In this document: positions 5,637 to 8,641 of the stretch, piece after piece
Position numbering within the stretch: position 1 is the first letter of the stretch
Layout of the letters: each line of letters opens with the position of its first letter
Assembly (NCBI GenBank): GCA_024403005.1
Contig: JAKSSQ010000070.1
Location: forward strand, 1 to 8,641
Length of the DNA: 8,641 nt
Origin: Clostridia bacterium
GTDB taxonomy: Bacteria > Bacillota > Clostridia > Peptostreptococcales > Anaerovoracaceae
Direction of reading: 5' to 3'
Position numbers and translations under genes: made by a program
The notes under the pieces: model-generated
What the model was told of the DNA's origin: nothing
Databases searched by the model: none
Seen by the model: only the letters and a program-made list of their open reading frames with translations

Positions 5637-7475
5637 TTATTCGATGATAATGGACTTAGCTGTGAAGTTGCTGGAATCTGTATAGGAACCGTATACGAGG
5701 ATTCTGCTGCCTGCCTTAACTGCGCCCAGAGCTGCTGTCTTGCCGGATGCGCTGTCGAGGATGGAACCAACTGTCTTGCAGTTTACATAGATAAGCTTGT
5801 TGTTTGCATTGAGAACTGTAATAGTCTTAGCGTTTGTATCTACTGCCAGAACTTCTACGGAGAGCTTTTCTGTATCTGCAGATGTCTGGTAAGCCTTATC
5901 CTGGTGAACTTCTGTAATTTCGCTTCCTGCTACAACTACGGAAACTTCGTCGCCTACGTTAATGGAGGAAAGCTTAATGGATGTCTTGCCGTTGTAAGCA
6001 GCTGCATCGCTGTTGAGCTTATACATGTAGCTTTCGCCGTCTTCGTTTTCGATAGTCCAGCTTGTGCCTGTAAGCTTAATTGTGATTGTGGTCAGCACGC
6101 CGGAGAGGCTTGTATCCAGAGAAGAAGCTGCGATGGACTTAACTTCGCCGCCCTTTAATGTAACTGTAATTGTTTCGTCGTTCTGGAGTCTGTCAACTGT
6201 AATTGCGAGAGAACCTCTCTTGATTGTGGGCATGTCTTCGATATCCATGTTGAATACCAGAGTTTCGCCTGTTTCTGCCTTTACGTTGAGAACAACTGTG
6301 CTGCCGTAGGTTGTGCCTGTAACAGTACCTGCGATTTCAGTTTCTCCGGAGGAAACTCTTACCAGTTCGCCCTTGCCCTTTACGAGCTTGATTGTTGCAA
6401 ACTGATTCTTGGCCATGTCGCCGAAGCCGGATTCCTTGCCGTCCTTTTCGTACTTTGTTGTGGAGCTTACCTGATAGCCTGTTACGTCGCCGGACATCTT
6501 GTCCTTAATCTTGAGGCCGCCTGTGTTTGTATTGAGTTCAGTAATTGTACCCTGAGCCCACTTAACATCTGCGTTTGTAGAGATCTTTACGGATGTAACT
6601 GCGTCTTTTTCGGAGCGAATGTTTGCGTATTCGCCTACGCAGGAAGCTGTAAGAGTCTTGCTGCTTCCGTCTACTGCTGCCTTAAAATCTGCTTCCTTCT
6701 TGAAGCTGTGGTAAACGCCTGTAAGGTCTCTTACTACGATCTTGCCTGTGCTTACGGATGTAATAACGCCTTCTGTGGATGTAACGCCTGTGTATTCGTC
6801 AATCTTAAGGTCGATAGTGTTTTCGTCCAGGTAATTGAGGATGTTGCAGAAAATTGTAGCAACTACAGCTCTTGTTACGCTGCTCTTGGGCTGGAACTTT
6901 CCTGCGCTGTCGCCGCCTACTACTCCCATTTCAGCGAGGAGTGCTACGCTTCCGCGGTACTTTGTGCCGATGGATGCAGCATCTTTGAATGTGAGTTCTG
7001 CGGATGCCTTGGAGACAGCCTTGTCTGCCATCTTGATAGCGCGAACTGTGTAAAGAGCCAGTTCCTGCTTTGTCATTTCGGAAGTGAGCTTAATGTCCTT
7101 GAGTTCGCTTTCTGTAAGGATGCCTGCAGCCATGCAGATTGCGATGAACTTGTTAGCCCATTCAACGTCGGAATTCGTCTTAACAACTGCGCCATAATCT
7201 TCTACGATTGCGTCTTTAGCCGCATCGTCCAGATCGTAAAGGCCTGCCAGCATTACGAAGGTTTCTGCGAATGTAAGGGTCTTGTCCGGGCGGATTGTGC
7301 CGTCGGAATAACCGGATATAATTCCCTTATCTACGAGGGTTTCCATATATTTCTTTGCCCAGTGGCCTTCCAGATCCTTATAGGTCTTGGTCTCTGCAGC
7401 GAATGCAGGAACAGCAGATGCTAAGAGCATTGCCACCAGTAAAGTTAACGATATAAGTTTCTTAAATTTACGCAT
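5637..7475 (-). CDS. Secreted SLH-domain surface protein with C-terminal beta-module repeats
   Basis: This 612-residue protein is exported and bound to the cell wall. Residues 1-26 form a signal peptide: basic MRKFKK, a hydrophobic core, then AVPAFA cut before AET. Three SLH domains follow: about 31-78 (YKDLEGHWAKKYMETLVDKG, GTIRPDKTLTFAE), 100-148 (a divergent copy) and 162-213 (FKDAASIGTKYRG ... FQPKSSVTRAVVATIF). SLH domains bind pyruvylated secondary cell-wall polymers. The remaining ~390 residues are Thr/Ser/Lys-rich and fall into about five diverged modules beginning near 236, 309, 383, 459 and 540, of the form G-x-I-T-x(n)-K-I-x-V-x-D. No enzyme motif is seen, so it is probably structural (S-layer-like). 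Start ATG 7475 has a perfect AAAAGGAGG seven bases upstream and a consensus-like promoter, implying high expression. Confidence 0.93.
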   Translation of the reverse strand: MRKFKKLISLTLLVAMLLASAVPAFAAETKTYKDLEGHWAKKYMETLVDKGIISGYSDGTIRPDKTLTFAETFVMLAGLYDLDDAAKDAIVEDYGAVVKTNSDVEWANKFIAICMAAGILTESELKDIKLTSEMTKQELALYTVRAIKMADKAVSKASAELTFKDAASIGTKYRGSVALLAEMGVVGGDSAGKFQPKSSVTRAVVATIFCNILNYLDENTIDLKIDEYTGVTSTEGVITSVSTGKIVVRDLTGVYHSFKKEADFKAAVDGSSKTLTASCVGEYANIRSEKDAVTSVKISTNADVKWAQGTITELNTNTGGLKIKDKMSGDVTGYQVSSTTKYEKDGKESGFGDMAKNQFATIKLVKGKGELVRVSSGETEIAGTVTGTTYGSTVVLNVKAETGETLVFNMDIEDMPTIKRGSLAITVDRLQNDETITVTLKGGEVKSIAASSLDTSLSGVLTTITIKLTGTSWTIENEDGESYMYKLNSDAAAYNGKTSIKLSSINVGDEVSVVVAGSEITEVHQDKAYQTSADTEKLSVEVLAVDTNAKTITVLNANNKLIYVNCKTVGSILDSASGKTAALGAVKAGSRILVYGSYTDSSNFTAKSIIIE

Positions 7476-7482
7476 TTAGGGT

Positions 7483-7491
7483 CCTCCTTTT
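7483..7491 (-). promoter_or_regulatory. Strong ribosome binding site of the SLH gene
   Basis: AAAAGGAGG lies seven bases before ATG 7475, a full match to the anti-Shine-Dalgarno. It fixes the start and fits a highly translated surface protein. Confidence 0.9.
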
Positions 7492-7507
7492 GAATGCAAA
7501 TCTCTTA

Positions 7508-7541
7508 CCTATATTATATAGGAGAACAGGGAAAATGTTTA
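7508..7541 (-). promoter_or_regulatory. Promoter of the SLH gene with a palindrome over the -10 box
   Basis: The minus strand has TAAACA (7541-7536, 4 of 6 to the -35 consensus), a 17-base spacer and a perfect TATAAT (7518-7513). Transcription should start near 7506, giving a leader of about 30 bases that contains the strong ribosome binding site. The -10 is embedded in the perfect palindrome CCTATAT-A-ATATAGG (7522-7508), which could be an operator. The promoter lies just after the nrdG stop codon. Confidence 0.8.
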
Positions 7542-7549
7542 TAGGAAAA

Positions 7550-7582
7550 TGCAAAAAACTACAAAGAACCCTTGCCGGTTCC
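7550..7582 (-). terminator. Possible weak terminator at the end of nrdG
   Basis: A 5-bp stem GAACC/GGTTC (7581-7577 with 7570-7566, loop of 6), extendable by one G-U pair, lies in the last codons of nrdG and is followed by TTTGTAGTTTTTTGC. The stem is short and the T6 run is about 7 bases away, so termination would be partial at best. Confidence 0.3.
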
Positions 7583-8104
7583 GTCGTCCCAGAGGACAAT
7601 TTCGCCTGTTTCGCGGGTTTTGTTCATGTCTATAAGGCGCTGGTTTCTGGACCCGCGGAATCTTAAGGAAATGTCCTTTTCCGCAAGTACAAACCGGCCG
7701 TCTACAAGGACGTCTATGCACTTGAGCATCTCGTCCGTATAGTCACATCTCGGGTGACTGCCGGCTTTATGCAGCTCGCTGGCCAGAGTTAGTCCGGTAT
7801 AGCACCAGACGTCCTTGCTGGGGAACAGATCGCGGATCTGCTTCAGCAGGGGAAGAAGTTCCTCCTGGTTGGAAGGTTCAAAGGGGTCACCGCCGAGGAG
7901 CGTGATCCCACGCACATAGCTCTTGCTTAACTCGTTGAAAATCTGCATCTTGGCTTCGCCGTCGAAGAGCTTTCCGAAGTTAAAATCCCAGGTTTCGGGC
8001 TGGAAGCACCCTTCGCAGCAGTTTGTGCAGCCGGAAACGAAGAGGCTTACGCGCACTCCCGGGCCGTTTGCTATATCGGATTTTTTAATTTCGCCGTAAT
8101 TCAT
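7559..8104 (-). CDS. nrdG: Anaerobic ribonucleoside-triphosphate reductase activating protein
   Basis: This 181-residue radical SAM protein matches NrdG, which uses a [4Fe-4S] cluster and S-adenosylmethionine to install the glycyl radical on anaerobic reductase NrdD and so enables dNTP synthesis without oxygen. The opening IANGPGVRVSLFVSGC (11-26) is typical. The cluster motif is C26-x3-C30-x2-C33 (CTNCCEGC), followed by FQPETWDFNFG as in clostridial NrdG. The SAM-binding GGDPFEP lies at 71-77, and VDGRF (134-138) plus RGSRNQRLID (150-159) close the domain. Length is normal for NrdG and complete. Start ATG 8104 has GGAGAG six bases upstream. It follows the SLH gene at 8119 by 14 bases, so the two are likely co-transcribed. 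No nrdD lies downstream; if present it must be upstream of the window or elsewhere. Confidence 0.93.
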   Translation of the reverse strand: MNYGEIKKSDIANGPGVRVSLFVSGCTNCCEGCFQPETWDFNFGKLFDGEAKMQIFNELSKSYVRGITLLGGDPFEPSNQEELLPLLKQIRDLFPSKDVWCYTGLTLASELHKAGSHPRCDYTDEMLKCIDVLVDGRFVLAEKDISLRFRGSRNQRLIDMNKTRETGEIVLWDDGTGKGSL

Positions 8105-8118
8105 AAATATCTCTCCAA

Positions 8119-8641
8119 TCAGTCAGCCTGCAGCTTTGAATAGCTGTACAGGAAGCTTACCATCTGAGCTCTCGTGCAGTTTCTTTCGGGTCCGAAATTG
8201 TTTGACCCAACTCCGCTTGTAATGCCTGCAGATGCGGCCCAGCTTACCGCCTTTGCATAGTAGGAACCGTCCTTTACATCTGCAAACTGCGCATAATAAT
8301 CTGCTTCGGGCTTTCCTGCCATAAGCCACAGGAAAGTAACAGCCTGAGCCCTCGTGCAGTAGTCTCCCGGCGCGAATTCCGCAGCGTTTTTACCGCTTGT
8401 AATTCCTTCCGAAACCGCCCAGCGCACTGCTTCGGCATAGTATGCATCTGCATCTGCATCTTTATACTGCATGGCGTAATTTACAAAAGATCTGCCGGCC
8501 AGGGTCCAGAGGAAAGTCATCATCTGGCCTCTCGTGCAGAGCACCTCGGGGCCGAATTCGGTGCCGGAAATACCGCTGGTAATGCCCTTCGCAGCCGCCC
8601 AGTTCACAGCATCCTTGTAGTATGCGCTTTCGGGGGCGTCT
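8119..8641 (-). CDS. SLH-repeat surface protein, C-terminal part only (5' end outside window)
   Basis: The frame enters at the right edge already open and ends at TGA 8121-8119, giving 173 residues of C-terminus. It consists of three SLH repeats with an exact 60-residue period, each reading YY-x2-AV-x-WA-x4-GITSG, then FGP or FAP, then CTR-x-Q-x3-FL. The CTRAQ form is common in wall-binding proteins of Clostridia that carry the SLH triplet at the C-terminus. The repeats would anchor an unseen N-terminal domain to the cell-wall polymer. The protein ends SFLYSYSKLQAD. GTG at 8607 can be read as a start but is an internal Val of the first repeat: the preceding codons continue the SLH pattern (SAYYKDAVNW). 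The activity of the missing part cannot be judged. Confidence 0.9.
   Translation of the reverse strand, partial: DAPESAYYKDAVNWAAAKGITSGISGTEFGPEVLCTRGQMMTFLWTLAGRSFVNYAMQYKDADADAYYAEAVRWAVSEGITSGKNAAEFAPGDYCTRAQAVTFLWLMAGKPEADYYAQFADVKDGSYYAKAVSWAASAGITSGVGSNNFGPERNCTRAQMVSFLYSYSKLQAD
8164..8540. repeat. 180-bp coding repeats of the SLH triplet
   Basis: The plus-strand string CTCGTGCAG recurs near 8171, 8351 and 8531, spaced exactly 180 bases, and marks the CTR(A/G)Q segment of the three SLH repeats. The copies are strongly diverged elsewhere, so this is protein-level repetition rather than a recent DNA duplication. Confidence 0.75.
8443..8460. repeat. In-frame hexanucleotide repeat (TGCATC x3)
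   Basis: Three perfect TGCATC copies encode the Asp-Ala-Asp-Ala-Asp-Ala stretch at the junction of two SLH repeats. The unit is 6 bases, so gain or loss of a copy keeps the reading frame. Confidence 0.8.

Noticed and set aside
6708..7424. Open plus-strand frame of 238 codons, rich in Cys
   Set aside because: It is antisense to the SLH domains of the large surface protein; the Cys and Tyr richness comes from the complement of Ala and Val codons, and there is no start signal.
8605..8607. GTG at 8607 as the true start of a short SLH gene
   Set aside because: The codons upstream to the window edge continue the SLH repeat in frame, so this is an internal valine of a larger protein.

Overview
This window is a stretch of chromosome read almost entirely from the minus strand. 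It carries ten genes, two of them cut by the window edges. The content suggests an anaerobic Clostridia-type member of the Bacillota: two S-layer-homology (SLH) surface proteins, an oxygen-sensitive NrdG activase, a C_GCAxxG_C_C redox protein, a DUF3842 protein, strong AAGGAGG-type ribosome binding sites and classical hairpin-plus-U terminators. No rRNA, tRNA, CRISPR array, transposase or phage gene is visible. The species cannot be named from the sequence alone.

In the direction of transcription (right to left) the layout is as follows. (1) At 8641-8119 is the C-terminal end of a surface protein with three 60-residue SLH repeats, followed after 14 bases by nrdG (8104-7559). (2) A well-formed promoter at about 7541-7508, with a perfect palindrome over its -10 box, drives a 612-residue secreted SLH protein (7475-5637). 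That gene ends in a very strong hairpin terminator (5617-5588). (3) The start codon of the next gene lies only 17 bases past the U-tract. It opens a tight four-gene run: C_GCAxxG_C_C protein, PfkB-family kinase, an unrecognised 248-residue protein and a DUF3842 protein. This run closes with a second clear terminator (3009-2981). (4) A non-coding stretch (2980-2826) holds a REP-like tandem repeat and a probable promoter/operator. (5) Next comes a CitMHS/ArsB-type permease (2825-1575). (6) The last two genes are a short FliB-type (lysine-N-methylase-like) cysteine-rich protein and an FkbM-type methyltransferase, joined by a one-base TAATG overlap; the methyltransferase runs off the left edge.

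The theme at the two ends is cell-surface structure and modification: SLH-anchored proteins, and protein or glycan methylation. The middle is a small cytoplasmic gene set of unknown pathway. Its four members have individually recognisable or conserved features but no obvious common substrate. It is the best candidate here for an undescribed system, and its position directly behind a strong terminator suggests read-through (attenuated) expression from the surface-protein promoter.
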